A DNA stretch of 64,000 nucleotides from Diphasiastrum complanatum (GCA_029204225.1 CM055107.1:6484873-6548872); one strand, 5' to 3'; counted from the first letter of the stretch, positions 25,215-37,796 are shown. Numbers and translations: made by a program. The notes: a model not told the origin generated them from the sequence alone.

Positions 25215-25817
25215 CTAGAACCATAAGTCCCAAAAATCACCACAACTTGGCATGATTTTTCCAATATTGAAATCAAAAGGTATTTCCATCTCAATAAAGA
25301 TAACTACTTGCTTATGGATATAAGTGTCAACTTTGGATGCTTCACTTATTCTCATAAGAAGTTTACAACTTGCCTTTAAGATTGAAAACTTACAATTTTC
25401 ATCTTTATGAATGAACACATCATTCATGATCTTATTGAAACTAAAAGAATTTACATTATGAAGACTTTTCCATTTTCTTGACTTCATAACTAATGTGAGC
25501 TTACAAGGAAAACATGCTTTGCTATACTTTAAGGCATCACACTCAACTAGTATTGCCTTAAGCCACCTTTGAAATACAAAAATCCCATCAAAGCAAAATA
25601 GATCTTCATAAGTTGACATGAGAGCATAAATGAAACTATTTTCATTTTGTGACTGATGCTCCTTATTCTTGATTGATTTCTCTTGGATCATAACAATAAG
25701 TTTGAACTTATCTAAAGTTCCAAGCAAAATACTTTCCAAGGACATAAAATAAATCCAAGTTACTTTCATAAAAGTGACATCTATCTTTGCATCTTGAACC
25801 AAACAATGCACTTCCAA
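25215..25817 (-). CDS. Unrecognised 200-residue frame inside the LTR element
   Basis: The longest open frame in the element interior, on the same strand as the element. It is rich in Phe, Ile and Lys with clustered Cys (ECDALKYSKACFPCKLTLV). No protease, RT, integrase or zinc knuckle is visible. A neighbouring frame (24780-25145) has two copies of a unit like ARIEEENPPQGSS / PRIEEERPSQ. It may be a residual gag-like product of a non-autonomous element or chance. Confidence 0.25.
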   Translation of the reverse strand: MEVHCLVQDAKIDVTFMKVTWIYFMSLESILLGTLDKFKLIVMIQEKSIKNKEHQSQNENSFIYALMSTYEDLFCFDGIFVFQRWLKAILVECDALKYSKACFPCKLTLVMKSRKWKSLHNVNSFSFNKIMNDVFIHKDENCKFSILKASCKLLMRISEASKVDTYIHKQVVIFIEMEIPFDFNIGKIMPSCGDFWDLWF

Positions 25818-25919
25818 ATGAAAAATTTCAAAAGATTTGACATGTCTTGAAGATGTTTTTAATCTAGTCTCTTGAAAGTCACAAATTACATTTGTAGAAT
25901 CATATCACAGGTTTTTATT

Positions 25920-26185
25920 CACATGGCATCAATAGGTGGCATCCTATTGAAGGAAAGAAAGGATCCTAAGTGCAACCTTTGTGGCAATGGAGGATATATT
26001 TTCTCAAGATGCTACAGAAAGAAGACCAATCCATCCAAGGAGAACCAAGGCAAGGGGGCCGAGGTGAAGGATGGAGCTTCAAGTTCGAAATGCAAATACA
26101 AGAAGGACAAGTCCAAGGAAAGGTGTTTCCTTTGTGGAAAGGTGAATGAGGCTTGGAGTCTCATAAGGACTTGCAAGGTTTGTCT
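25920..26185 (+). mobile_element. Zinc-knuckle gag fragment on the opposite strand of its host element
   Basis: The plus strand encodes ILLKERKDPKCNLCGNGGYI and FSRCYRKK, then a Lys-rich spacer, then ERCFLCGKVNEAWSLIRTC. The first is a CX2CX4HX4C knuckle with Tyr replacing His; the second is a degraded knuckle. This looks like part of a gag gene in antisense to the surrounding minus-strand LTR element, so it was probably captured or inserted there. Confidence 0.5.
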
Positions 26186-26199
26186 TCAAGAGATCTAGC

Positions 26200-27702
26200 T
26201 CACAAACTTAAGAATCAATCTTCACACTAATGACTAGTCACTTGGAAACTTTTCTTTGATCACTAAGACAAAAGCACACAATCTTTGAATCAATCACAAA
26301 AGAAATCAAATCCAATCTCCTATTGGACTCATCAAATACCAATGACTATTTCTTTTGAAAGTTGAAATGGATATGAAAAAGATTTGACACCTAGATTTTC
26401 CTTTTCACTTGACTAGTTCTCTCAACACTTGAGATTCTTTTGGACTCACTCTTGACCCAAATTATCTCACACTTGAGATTTAGAATGAATTTGATTTGAT
26501 TTGACAACAAACTATACCACCAATCTCTCACAAAGCTTAAAAAATTAGACAACTAGAGATTCACAAAGATCTCAACCATGCATGAATACTCAAATATGGA
26601 CTCCTCCTCATTCTAGACATTTAATGGGATCTCAAATTGACCCTCACACTCTCACAAAGAAATTTGAATAGAACTAATTTGAGTTTCATACATACTATGT
26701 CAATTTTTGCTCAATAAATTGATTCAATCACCCCTATTGGATTCCACCAATTACTCTACCTTTTAAGACTTGGAATGAAATTCAAAATCAAAAGTTGTGA
26801 TTTTTCTCACTATGATATTGTGCTTCAAAGAGCTAATGCCACTTAGAAAGATTTGATCACTTAGGAGAAGACAAACTCTCCACCAATAACAACACAAAAT
26901 GAGCTTCTAGATCTTGCCCTCTACAAAGGAAGGAACTCTTAGAAAATTGGATCTCTCTCTACACATTTGTCATAGACACCTTAATGACTCTTTTCAAACC
27001 TTACAATCACTCAAACAAATTGAGTAGGGTTGAACAATGTGACTTGGATCTCAATCTCTTTTCTAGAACTCTCAATTTAAGCCAATCTATGTCAAATTCT
27101 ACAAAAGATTTTCATAGATGCTCTATATGCACTAGAAACTCTCAAAGGTTTCACTTGGAGGACAGATCCAAGGATGTTTTCTAGCAAATTGATGATTCTA
27201 AACTTGACCCTATCACTCTTGAACAAATCTAGAGTGATGGTACAATGGATTTCAACCTCTCACCTTGCATATCACTCCTTAATCTATGATTTTTAGCAAA
27301 ATCTCTCTCAACTTCAACATGGACTCAAAAAATCAGAGATAATCAATTAATGCACCTAATTCAAGCTTCAAATCTAATTTCTTGGCTGATCTAATCCAAG
27401 AACTAATCAAGGAATTAGATTTACTATAGAAAATGCTTGATTTTGCACCAAAAATCACTCAAATTGGGTGTGTGAGTCAAATTGTACAATTTTTTGAGTT
27501 TTCTCAGACAAAACCGGAGCTGTACGGCCTCACACGTGTGAAAAGGGTTCCTACAGCCCACAACAAGATCTGGACCAAAAATTTTGAGGATAGCTATCAA
27601 ATCCAACTTGCTACACAAAATTTGACTAGTTTCCCAAAAATTGCTAATTTTGGCTTTGATTTGAATTAACCCTATCAATTTCAACAAAAACTCTTGTACT
27701 TG
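26200..27702. other. Non-coding interior of the minus-strand LTR element
   Basis: AT-rich, with many CTCAAATTTGA-like words and no sustained frame on either strand. By position it is the 5' untranslated part of the element next to its primer-binding site. Confidence 0.5.
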
Positions 27703-28351
27703 GCTCTGATACCAAGTGGAAAAAGTACAAAAAGGACCAAGAGTGAATCCTAATCTGATCCTCAAGCCACATTGATAGAACCTCAAAACAATCAAAACAA
27801 ATGTAGACAAATGGAGAGAATCACTCAAAATTGGTGTCTCACAATGATTATGGCAAAATGTGGCTCTATATATACAATAAGTGGGAGCTCGTGGTACTGG
27901 TCATCCCTCTGAACCCACATGTGTGAAGGTGCTTTGTCATATGATGATTCATCATGCAAAATTGACACTTGGACAAAACCTTCTATTTTGAGCACTTTTG
28001 GTCCATTTTCCTTCTATATGGAGATCTACTTGGAAATCTTCTAGAAGTCAAAATTTGCCTACTTCAGCTTATTCCACACATGTGAGTTGTCCTCTACACA
28101 TGTGATATGACACCTAACCAAAGGATGTGGCTCATGCAATCAATAGATTGATGCCATGTGTCATATGTCTAGAAAATTAGTTTTTGGCCTTTTTAGCCAC
28201 TAGAACTTGAATTAAATCATATGTACAGCCTATATGATTATGGTACATGACAAGTACACTATTTTCACACGTGGTAACAGGTCCACACATGTGTGTTTAT
28301 CTATATACAAAATTTTTGGCCTCTACCAAGCTTATTTTTGCATTTTTCACA
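27703..28351 (-). repeat. Primer-binding site and 5' LTR of the minus-strand element
   Basis: LTR 27719-28351 (633 bp) with TG...CA ends; on the minus strand it is followed by CT and the tRNA-iMet-type site TGGTATCAGAGC. A TATA run (TATATATAC, about 27868-27876) and six CACATGTG-like palindromes are present. It lacks two segments kept in the 3' LTR. Confidence 0.85.
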
Positions 28352-28358
28352 GATTTTG

Positions 28359-29280
28359 AAGACAATTATGATGTGATGGGGTTGAGAATTGAAGAAGACT
28401 CTCCTTGGATTTTCTCACCAAGAAGATCCATGAGAGATAGATCTGAGCCTAAGAGGCTCTCATATGTTGACAAAGGCAAACAAGTGGATCTTGATTCCAC
28501 TAATTATGTTTTTATGTCTCTCATGAAGAGCCAAAGAATGTACAAGAGGCACTCAATACCAAGGAGTGGTATGATGCCATGAAGCAAGAGTATGATGCAT
28601 TGATCACCAACAATACTTGGGAGCTTGTGGATCCTCCATCCAACAAGCATGTGATTGGTTGCAAATGGGTATTTCGGATCAAGTACAATCATGATGGCAC
28701 CATCAACAAGTATAAAGCAATATTATGTGCCAAAGGATTTGCTCAAATCCATGGCCTTGATTATGAGGAGACCTTTGCACTCGTTGCAAATATGGTGACA
28801 ATAAAAATTTCTCTTGCTTGTTTCTTTAAGTAGAAGGTGTTCCAATTAGATGTATCCAATGCTTTTCTAAATGGTTATCTTGAGGAGGAGATCTATATGG
28901 AACAACCTCAAGGATTCATCAAGGATGAGTTCAAAGTGTGCTTGCTCTTCAAAAGTCTTTATGGACTCAAGCAAGCACCAAGATCATGGTATTCAAGACT
29001 TAATTCTTTCCTTATCTCACTAGGATTTACTCTTAGTGACTATGATCCTTCCATGTATCTAAAGTTTGTTGATAGTAATATTGTCATTCTTCTAATTTAT
29101 GTTGATCCCATATTTCATGCAAGAAGCAAGCATATAGAGGTGGCACACCATTTTGTGAGAGAAAAGCTTATTGGAGGACTATTTGGACCATGTCAACTCG
29201 TCCTCTTGTATTGCAGATCTACTCACCAAGCCTTTGAGCAAAAGTGCTTTCATCAAGCATAGATCTAATCTTGGAGTTAT
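28359..29280 (+). mobile_element. Ty1/copia RT with deletion into RNase H
   Basis: 28579-28833 gives EYDALITNNTWELVDPPSNK and the RT entry VIGCKWVFRIKYNHDG. After a TAG at 28831-28833 the same gene continues FQLDVSNAFLNGYLEEEIYM and LYGLKQAPRSWYSRLNSFL. At the catalytic YVDD the text reads IYVD and jumps directly to PIFHARSKHIEVAHHFVRE, the end of RNase H, so most of RNase H and the second Asp are gone (about 29102). A further frameshift follows before IADLLTKPLS and the C terminus at about 29308. It is continued by an LTR at 29337. Confidence 0.9.
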
Positions 29281-29328
29281 ATCAAGATCAATGTTCAAAT
29301 CTTCATAGATAATTTTTTAGGAGGACTG

Positions 29329-30153
29329 TGAAAAATTGAAAAAGATTATCTATGTTGGATATAGGGGTGTTATGTTTTTTATATCAAGCATCTAGGTGTA
29401 GGATGTTGATAGGACCAAATTTGGCATAGATGGCAAATTACCCATTTCCACTTGTAATGCCACTATTTAGCCAAAATAGAGTAAGAGGCTAAACTCGTGC
29501 CAATTAGAGTGTAGACAAGTGTAATACTTTTGTTTGATGAAATTTAAGAGGTCCAATAGGATTTAGAGGTGGAACCTTGAGGGGTCCAATAGAATTTGAG
29601 GTTTGCTTGAAAATGGTCCAATAGAATTTAGAGGTGAATGGATCAATGGTCCAACAGGATTAAGAGGTGGCAAAAGCGTGGTCCAATCATAGTTAAACAT
29701 AGTGGTAGCCCGTGGATCTACTAGTATCATTGTACTTCTCATTTGGATCTAATTGATTTTGAGATTGAGTGGATTTTGTGAGTAACTGGTTATCTAGCTT
29801 TCTCTCTCTACCCGAGAGCTCATGATGATTTTCTCTCTCTAATCGAGGAGAGCAGCTTGTTTTTACTTAGATTATTTTTGGAACACTTCCCACACATGTG
29901 AGTGAGAGTTGGAAGTGATTGAATGCATGTAGTAGTGTGTTTTTGCCATAGAATCAAAGATAGATCTTGAATCTCAATCTAGTCTTGATCTTGGTGCATC
30001 TACACACCTTAGGAGATCACAAGTACATGTTGTGGACATTCCACACGTGTGAAATCAACAGTAGACTTGTCCTCATTGTTTTTACTATCTTCTTTTCGTT
30101 TGGACTTTCGTTTCCTTCTGCGATCCTAAACTAGTTTAGAAATGCATCTTTCA
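29329..30153 (+). mobile_element. Polypurine tract and 3' LTR of the preceding copia
   Basis: TTAGGAGGAC precedes TGTGAAAAATTG at 29337. The LTR starts like that of the nested minus element (TGTGAAAAAT) and also carries CACACATGTG (29891) and CACACGTGTG (about 30042). The end at about 30153 (CTTTCA) is set by the sharp change to gypsy gag on the other strand. Confidence 0.7.
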
Positions 30154-30621
30154 GCAGTAACCAGGTGGTGACACATCCTGGTTCAACTTGGCTATGTACC
30201 ATATGTGTGCTTGCTTTCTCAAAAGACCAGGGAAAATCCGTAGCTTATCTGCACCAGCACCTTCGTTATTCAAACTAGCGATTGACTCAAACTGCGAAAC
30301 ATAACTGTCAGCATCATCTGAAGATGCCCCTTTAAAATAATCATATTTGATCTTCGAGGTGAAACATGGACCAGGGCCTCCAGGGCCTCCAGGGCCTTCC
30401 ACATTCAGTTTTGGTTCAAGTTCGAGATCAGGATAAGGCTCTAGAACTGGATTTACAACTTTAAAACTTGGTTCAGTTGCTACAGAAGCTTCAGGATGAG
30501 GATTTTCATGATTAAAATTCAGAAAATGTGCTTCTCCTCTTTGCAAATATTCCTGAAGTCTTTTGAAAAATTCGTTCCAAAGTTTTCGATATCTTTCTAA
30601 TTGAGCAGCTCTATCTGACAT
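30154..30621 (-). mobile_element. Ty3/gypsy gag N-terminal part (Athila/Tat type)
   Basis: From ATG at 30621 the minus strand encodes a Glu/Gln-rich N terminus (RAAQLERYRKLWNEFFKRLQ), a Pro/Glu stretch with GPGGPGGPGP, then the retrotransposon gag core: DADSYVSQFESIASLN, LRIFPGLLRKQAHIWYIAKL. Gag would form the virus-like particle. It is cut at about 30154 by the copia LTR. The frame is open for 156 codons, the least damaged gag in the window. Its 5' LTR and primer-binding site lie directly upstream. Confidence 0.8.
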
Positions 30622-30672
30622 GCACTAGGGATGGAGATGGAGTTGTTAGTTTGCATCAACTTTATTTGGCTA

Positions 30673-30690
30673 TCCTCGACAACGGTGCCA
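30673..30690 (-). other. Primer-binding site (tRNA-Asp type)
   Basis: Minus strand TGGCACCGTTGTCGAGGA, close to the TGGCGCCGTTGCCGGGGA site known for Athila/Tat elements. It lies 5 bp from the LTR end at 30696. Confidence 0.75.
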
Positions 30691-30695
30691 GAAAT

Positions 30696-31913
30696 TGGTA
30701 TATGTCGCAATATACAACACAGAATTGCTATATTTATGTAGTATTTAGATCATTCCCCAAGGAGATAGCACTTAAAAACCGTTTAATTGAGACAGACTTG
30801 AATTATTTCGAATGACATGGAGTCGAATGAAAATCTGGTTGTCAACAGACATTTTATAAGTAACATGTTACTTCTGATGAGGGTGTGTAAAGGTAATGAA
30901 TTCGAAACAACAGTCTTCCTTTATCAAACCAAAGGAAAAGCGTTCTATATGTAAAATGATATCAGAGTAACTCGAATTACACTCTGGCTGATTAAGTTGT
31001 CAGTAGGGATCTATGTTATGTTCGATGCAGACGCGTATGAACAGACAAAAAGTTAATCTTATTCTTGAACTAATGTGTTCTAGACAGAAGTCCTCAACAA
31101 CTAAAGTCCAGTCATGTTTAAAGAACTCAAGTAGTTCACGAATTAGAAACAATTATCTTTGTTACTAACATGAATATAGATCAATAACTCAGTTCCTCAG
31201 GCAAAGACTAGTATTTCACAAACATACTTACATACTTCTCTTATCAGCAATTGTGGAAAACTACACCAAGGGACATTTCACTCGAATGTCGAACACGAAG
31301 TATTTGCACAGTTGGATAAATTAGTTTAAAGACAGTTCTTTAGATCAACTTCACGGAAACACAACAAACGACTATAATGAAATATCGTATTGTCTGACCA
31401 AAGAATGATTTAAGTAATGTGTACAAGATTGCTAGTAGACCCGAAGTCACTCACACATAGCAGTGCAAAGAACAGAGGTCAAAGCAAAATAACCTTAGAC
31501 GCTCTGTTCACTTTTTCAATCTCAAACATACAATAACTCTCTTTATCTCTCGGTAATGTGAGAATGAAGCATGTCTGTATTTATAGCCTATGGAGCAAAC
31601 AAACACACCACTTGAAATTCCTGGTGCGTCGCTCCATTCACAAATTCTAGTTAACGTATAAGATACAAGTACATATAATTGTACTATTGATGGTTCATTG
31701 TGGCAATACAAATCTAGTCGTTTCGTATTACAGGCGTCGTTTCATTTCAGGAGGTCTTGTCCTTAAGTAAAAGACAGGTCCTTAGCACTTACATCCGAAA
31801 AATGATATAGGCCTCTTCATAATATATATTTGTCTAGGACATATCCTCATTTCCAAGTATATATTGCCATTTTGAAGTAAATATACAAATATGTGATATC
31901 ACAATTCGTGACA
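30696..31913 (-). mobile_element. 5' LTR of the Athila/Tat-type gypsy
   Basis: On the minus strand it runs from TGTCACGAATTG (31913) to TATACCA (30696), 1218 bp with TG...CA ends. TATAAATA on the minus strand (31579-31586) is a good promoter candidate. Its length is within the usual range for this branch. The outer end is inferred from the TG and could be off by some bases. Confidence 0.65.
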
Positions 31914-32129
31914 TGTGGCTTAGCAACCTTTTCTTCGAAGAAACCTTGAAAATGAGTTGTAACAAGGGTGCATCAAATTATTATTTAATTGAAACGTATT
32001 TACATATGGTTAACATCAATTTAACAAGAGAGGACTTAATTTTGCAATCGTGCAAGTGATGATTTGCAACAATGCCAATGTATTGATGGATAGAGTTGAT
32101 CAAAAGTTGTAGAGGATGAGTTTGTGTGC

Positions 32130-32790
32130 TAGATATCGTGGACATTAGGTCCCAAATCCTGCATGGGTGCCATGATAGCCCCAGTGCGGGACACCCTAGT
32201 ATATAGAGGACACTTGACCTTATTAAAAGAGAATTTTATTGGCCAAAAATGAAAGGTCATGTGGAGGCTTATATTCTGAAGTGTGAACAATTCCAAGTTA
32301 ATAAAGCAGAAAGACTCAAAGCAGCTGGTTTGTTACATCCATTGGAGATTTCCAGTAAGAAGTGAGAAAGTATTTCAATGGATTTTGTGGTCGGACTTCC
32401 CAAGTCTGGGAAGGGTCACAATGCAATTTGGGTAGTAGTTGACAGGTTTACCAATATGGCTCAATTTATTCCAACAAAAACTACTGTCAAAGCTTCAAAA
32501 CTTGCTCAACTCTTCATCGAAAAGTTGTTCAGGTTGTCTGGTTTGCCAAACAATATTGTTAGTGATCGTGATTCCAAGTTCACTTGCAAGTTCTAGCAGA
32601 CAGTCTTTGAGAGACTGGAAACTACCTTTAAGTCTTTTATCTACGGATCACCCAGGGAGCGATGGTCAGACCGAATGTGTGGAAGATATGCTTCATGCAT
32701 ATGTTTCCAGATGACAATTGGATTGGGAAAAGTACCTCCCAATGGTTGATTGCACATACAATAGTATTTATGATTTTTATCATATCTTAA
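32130..32790 (+). mobile_element. Ty3/gypsy integrase fragment, decayed
   Basis: Blocks in order: HLTLLKENFYWPKMKGHVEA, KCEQFQVNKAERLKAAG (second zinc Cys is Phe), SMDFVVGLPKSGKGHNAIWV, VVDRFTNMAQFIPT, LPNNIVSDRDSKF, then after a TAG and a frameshift STDHPGSDGQTEC and VDCTYNS. The core Asp, Asp and Glu positions are all represented, but in different frames. There is no RT or LTR attached. It belongs to a different gypsy from the minus gag next to it. Confidence 0.85.
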
Positions 32791-33089
32791 TTGATTGTTT
32801 TATGGTACTACTGATCAAAACAATCTATTATTTCAAAAACTAATCATTCAAAAAGAATACTACTTGAGGACTTGGATCTTCCTACACATGAATTTTTGGA
32901 TCTCACATATGTATTTGCATGGTTTGTTTATTTGCTCTAAGTTTAAATGGATGCACACCTTTCATTCAATAGGAGATATAGACTCATTTGATGATACTAC
33001 ATAATATTTAACACACCTATAAGTGCATCAATTCCTTTGGTGATATCATCAATGTGACTAACCAATTTTTAAATGATAAACAAGAGGGG

Positions 33090-33991
<902 letters not shown>

Positions 33992-34998
33992 TGTCGCGGA
34001 AGCGCTTTTTTCTTGTTGTTTCGTGTTCGTCCTCTCTTCTGATTCGCGAACAATTTTCTGTCTTTGAATTTTCTTTTCGTGCGGAAGCACTTACGGGATC
34101 CCAGACACTCAACTACGCATCACAGAACATATTTTATTCTAGCGATCAAGAGACATAGCACAAGGCCAAGAGATACACAAAATAGAGCGACTATATTGTC
34201 AATTTGGTTTTAGAGTGAGATCGTCAGTGTCTCGCTCGTTGGCGGAATGACTCTCTACTCTTTCGTTGTGTTCTGCTCGTTGGCAGACTTTCATGCACAG
34301 CTATGGTATTTTTGCTTTCTCACTCTATTCGCTACGTCTCTCTCTGTTTCTTACAGATCTCTGTTCACTATCTCTCTTCTTTTTTCTCTTTTTGGTTATG
34401 ATCCAGAGAGGATCGTTTGTACTTCCACTATGTGGAGTTTACAAGATAGCTAAACGTAGAATCACAAGACTAGTTAACGCTAATCAACTAGTTAGTTAGT
34501 CTCCATCGTTGCTATTTGTTTTAGCTGGGCATGAAGCCCGCTAAGCTGCCAGCTGGTAGTGCAAAGGATTTCTCTTCGTTTGCTTCATTCTTTTTGTAGT
34601 CTTCGTTCTGCGTCCCTTTTGCGGTTTACGGTCCTGGAGGTGTGTTCATGATTCGTGATTGATTCGTGAATCGTTCGTGCTTCCAATCAAATACACGTTG
34701 ACTGTCACGAATTATTCTCGTTCGACCTTCGTGTCTTGTTCGTGCTGCGACAAAGTTGCATGAGTTCACCATTTCTGACACTACTAAGTCATTCCATACA
34801 GGAAACTTTATGCTTAGGTTTATTCAAAAAAATTTGTAAGGCATTTCTTCATGAGAATCCTTAACAACCAAGAGTAACTATATATTTTGAAGAATTGAAC
34901 CTTTGTGAGGAACATCTTTTACTAAATTTTTTTCTTTTTTGATTTTCAAATACTTTTGTAACATTTCCTCAAGTAACTTTTAATATATATTTTTCTAA
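33992..34998 (-). mobile_element. LTR-like repeat, left copy (copia 3)
   Basis: About 1 kb matching 37797-38808. It starts TGTCGCGGAAGCGC. On the minus strand it lies downstream of truncated RT, so it takes the place of the 3' LTR. It is rich in TTCGCGAA/TTCGTGAA-like words. The recognised LTR may end at the TGACA near 34778, with the remaining ~220 bp being a shared neighbour sequence. Confidence 0.75.
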
Positions 34999-35405
34999 AT
35001 GGTGGTGCATGCAAGGAGTAGCCTTATGCTTGCATCTTCACCGTGGGCAAATATGTGTCGAAATAGTCGACACCATATCTCTGCGTGTAGCCCTTTGTGA
35101 CAAGCCTTGCCTTGTAACGGCCAATAGTGCCATCTGATTTTAGCTTTTTCTTGTACATCCACTTGCAGTCGACTATTTTCCTGTTTTTTGGCAGTGGCTC
35201 TAATGTCCATGCCTCATTTTGCCTCATCAACTCGATCTCCTCTGACATTGTCTGCTTCTAGAATTCTCCCTCTAGACTCTGGATAGCTTCTTGGTATGTT
35301 GTTGGCTCTTCTATGAAGTTGCAATACTTGAACTGCGTGTCTTCGCTCCATTGAAGATTGTCTGAATAGTGGTCTGGAGGTCTTCTTTGTCTTGTTGACC
35401 TTCAA
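34999..35405 (-). mobile_element. Copia 3 reverse transcriptase, truncated
   Basis: The minus strand encodes [20 protein letters not shown], then [40 protein letters not shown] and PTVKM, the RT entry blocks. A frameshift follows and [11 protein letters not shown] is the last RT text at about 35005; the catalytic YVDD part and all RNase H are missing. It joins the LTR-like repeat abruptly. A linker with a TAG precedes it (35214-35405). Confidence 0.85.
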
Positions 35406-36641
35406 GGTTTCTTTTGTCGCTGCTCGAATATTTCTTGTTCGTGGGGTTGATCCTCTGCAACCTGCTGCTCTGGAGTCTGGGGCTCTACATTCTGATTTGA
35501 TGTATGTCCTCGATCTCCCTCTTGAATAGGTAGCAGTGTGAAGATCTCATGGCCTCTTTCATCTTTTAGTCCAGGGAATGTGGACTCGTCGAACTTCACA
35601 TCTTTGTTCGAAACAACCTTCTTCATGGTTGGATCATAGAGTCTGTACACATGTGTTCCGTTTGAGTAGCCGACCATGACTGTTTGCTCGGATTTGTCAT
35701 CGAGCTTGCTTCTCTTTTCCTTTGGAATGTGCTTGTATGCTGCACATCCAAACACTCGTACGTATGACAGATCAGGCTTTCTGCCTATCCACATTTTGTA
35801 TGGTGTTTTGTTCTCCAGTGTTGTCGTTGTAGATCTGTTCTGTAGGTGTATAATTGCAGCTATTGCCTCGGCCCAAAATTGACCTGGCAATTGAGCCTAT
35901 GCCATCATGCATCTGGCTCCTTTGACTAGCATTCTGTTTCTTCTTTCTGCCACACCGTTGTATTTTGGTGTGTATGCAGGAGTGAACTGGTGTTCGATCT
36001 CTTGTTCTTCGCAGAATCTTGAAAATTCTGTGCTTTTGTATTCACCTCCATTGTCAGATCTAAGGATTGGTATCTTTTTCGAGGTGTGTCGCTCTGCGAA
36101 TGCCACGAACTTCTTGAAAGAATCAAATACATTGGATTTCTTCTTCAAGTAGTAGATCGTGGTCATTGAACTATAATCATCTATGAACGTTAGAAAATAT
36201 TTCGAACCTGAGAGGAATCTGTTTTCATCGGTCCACACAAGAGTGGACGAGCTCAAGAACTTCTTTGGCTCTTCTTCCCTCGTGTGTGAATGGATTCCGA
36301 TGTTGCTTGTCTTTCTGACAAGCTTTGCAGAACTCAGCCTCTGGCCTTGAAATCTTGAGACCTGTGACAATGTCCTTTCTGCTCATGTCATACAGGCTCC
36401 GCATGTTCAGATGATACAGTCTTCTATGCCAGAGCTGATCTTCGTTTCTTGGAGCATTTAATATGCTTTCAGAGTTGCTGATTATTTTGGCCTGGTAGAG
36501 ATTTCCTTCTCTACATCCGACCGTCAGCAACTTGTTTGTCGTCTTCTCGATCATATGGCAAGTGTTATCGTCGAACAAAACTCGAATGCCTAGATCTGCC
36601 ATCTTGGAGATAGATAGCAGATCCTTTCTGAGTGAGGGCAC
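35402..36641 (-). mobile_element. Copia 3 integrase
   Basis: 36225-36641 holds the gag-pre-integrase and zinc part (LWHRRLYHLN, FCKACQKDKQ). 35897-36370 holds the core: YFLTFIDDYSSMTTIYYLKK, ILRSDNGGEYKS with the second Asp, and NGVAERRNRMLV with the Glu. After one stop at 35897-35899 the same frame continues to 35402 with GQFWAEAIAAIIHLQNRS and VFGCAAYKHIPKEKRSKLD. A frameshift near 36250-36370 destroys the region with the first catalytic Asp. It is nearly complete but inactive. Confidence 0.88.
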
Positions 36642-36680
36642 ATAGAGTGCTCCTGGCAGCTCTGCTTGGCCTGACAGTGT

Positions 36681-37796
36681 TCATAGCTGTAGAGAGCCGA
36701 TGCCTTTGACTTTGTGCCTACTTCCATTTCCTAGAATCATTGCTCTGTCGTTTTCGAGTTCGTGAAAGTTGATCAACATCTTCTTGTTGCAGGTTATGTG
36801 AGATGTTGCTCTTGAATCGATGACTACATCATAGTCATGTTCAGAGTAGCTTGTCGAAGCTTCGTCACCTCTTTCAGCATCCTTTGATGACTCTGCAACG
36901 TTTGTCTTTTCAGCTTTGTTTTTTCTTTTTGGGTTTAATCTGCAATCGTATGCAAAATGCCCTTTCTTCTTGTAGTGCATGCAAGGTATTGCTGGATTGA
37001 ACCAGCATTTGTTGGTCGTATGGCCTGGTTTGTGGCAGTGATCGTAGGAAGAAGATTGTTGATTCGAGGACTTCGTCTTCTTGAATCTTGGCTTGTTTTT
37101 GTTCTTCTTCTTTCCTTTTGTGAAGAGAGCCTTCTCTTGATCACTGCTTCCCTCTCTTTCGTCTCTCATCAGTCTCTCATCAGCGACAAGACTGACTGCT
37201 TTGTCGAATGTCATATCTGGTAGACTCAGTATGAGCATTCTCAACGGCTAATAGGACGTCAATAGAGATTTCAAGAAGTACATCAGCTGCTATGGTGCTG
37301 GGACCTGGTGCTCCTGTCCTGATGCAACGAGTTGAGCGAAAATCGTTCTGATCTTCTCAACGTGCTGATCTAACTGGTTGCCATCCCATCATATGGATTG
37401 CAGCTGATTGTGAAGGTGCATGATTGAAGCTGCAGTCCTCACTTCATACTGCTGCTTTAATCTTTCCCACGCTGCATGGCTGCTTTTCGCAGTCTTCAAT
37501 CTGCATGAGTAGATATTCATTTATGGACGAAATGATGGTCGCCATTGCGCGCTCATCCTTTCTGATCCATTCAACTCTCCTCGGGTCTCCCTCTAGACGC
37601 TGCACCTCTGAGAGCTCGGTCACCTACCAGATGCCTTCGCCCTTCAGGAGTGTTTTGATTTTGAATTTCCAGATTCTGTAATTTGCACCATCAAGACTGA
37701 TTGCTACTCTGGTCTGGATTGTCGTAGCCATATTGTGTTGCCTGGAAGAATCACTGTTGGGATATCAGTAGTGATAACCTGTTGGCTCTGATACCA
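36681..37796 (-). mobile_element. Copia 3 gag and protease, with primer-binding site
   Basis: 36681-37244 encodes the gag C terminus: a Lys-rich tract, then two knuckles, YDHCHKPGHTTNKC (first Cys is Tyr) and CMHYKKKGHFAYDC (second Cys is Tyr). The protease active site reads VVIDSRATSHIT, with Arg for Gly. Upstream, 37250-37730 is frameshifted gag. GGCTCTGATACCA on the plus strand at 37784-37796 is the complement of a TGGTATCAGAGC primer-binding site and abuts the LTR at 37797. Confidence 0.85.

Larger units (their letters stand above)
23806..28358 (-). mobile_element. Complete non-autonomous LTR element (minus) with target duplication
   Basis: Two LTRs (23813-24642 and 27719-28351) flank a ~3.1 kb interior. 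GATTTTG lies immediately outside each end (23806-23812 and 28352-28358), a 7 bp target duplication (copia elements usually make 5). On the minus strand the right LTR is followed by TGGTATCAGAGC, complementary to initiator tRNA-Met, at about 27703-27714, and the left LTR is preceded by a purine run TTTTTGAGGAG. The interior has no reverse transcriptase, integrase or protease that I can find. Reading is open across the empty site, consistent with insertion into a copia polyprotein frame. Confidence 0.85.
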
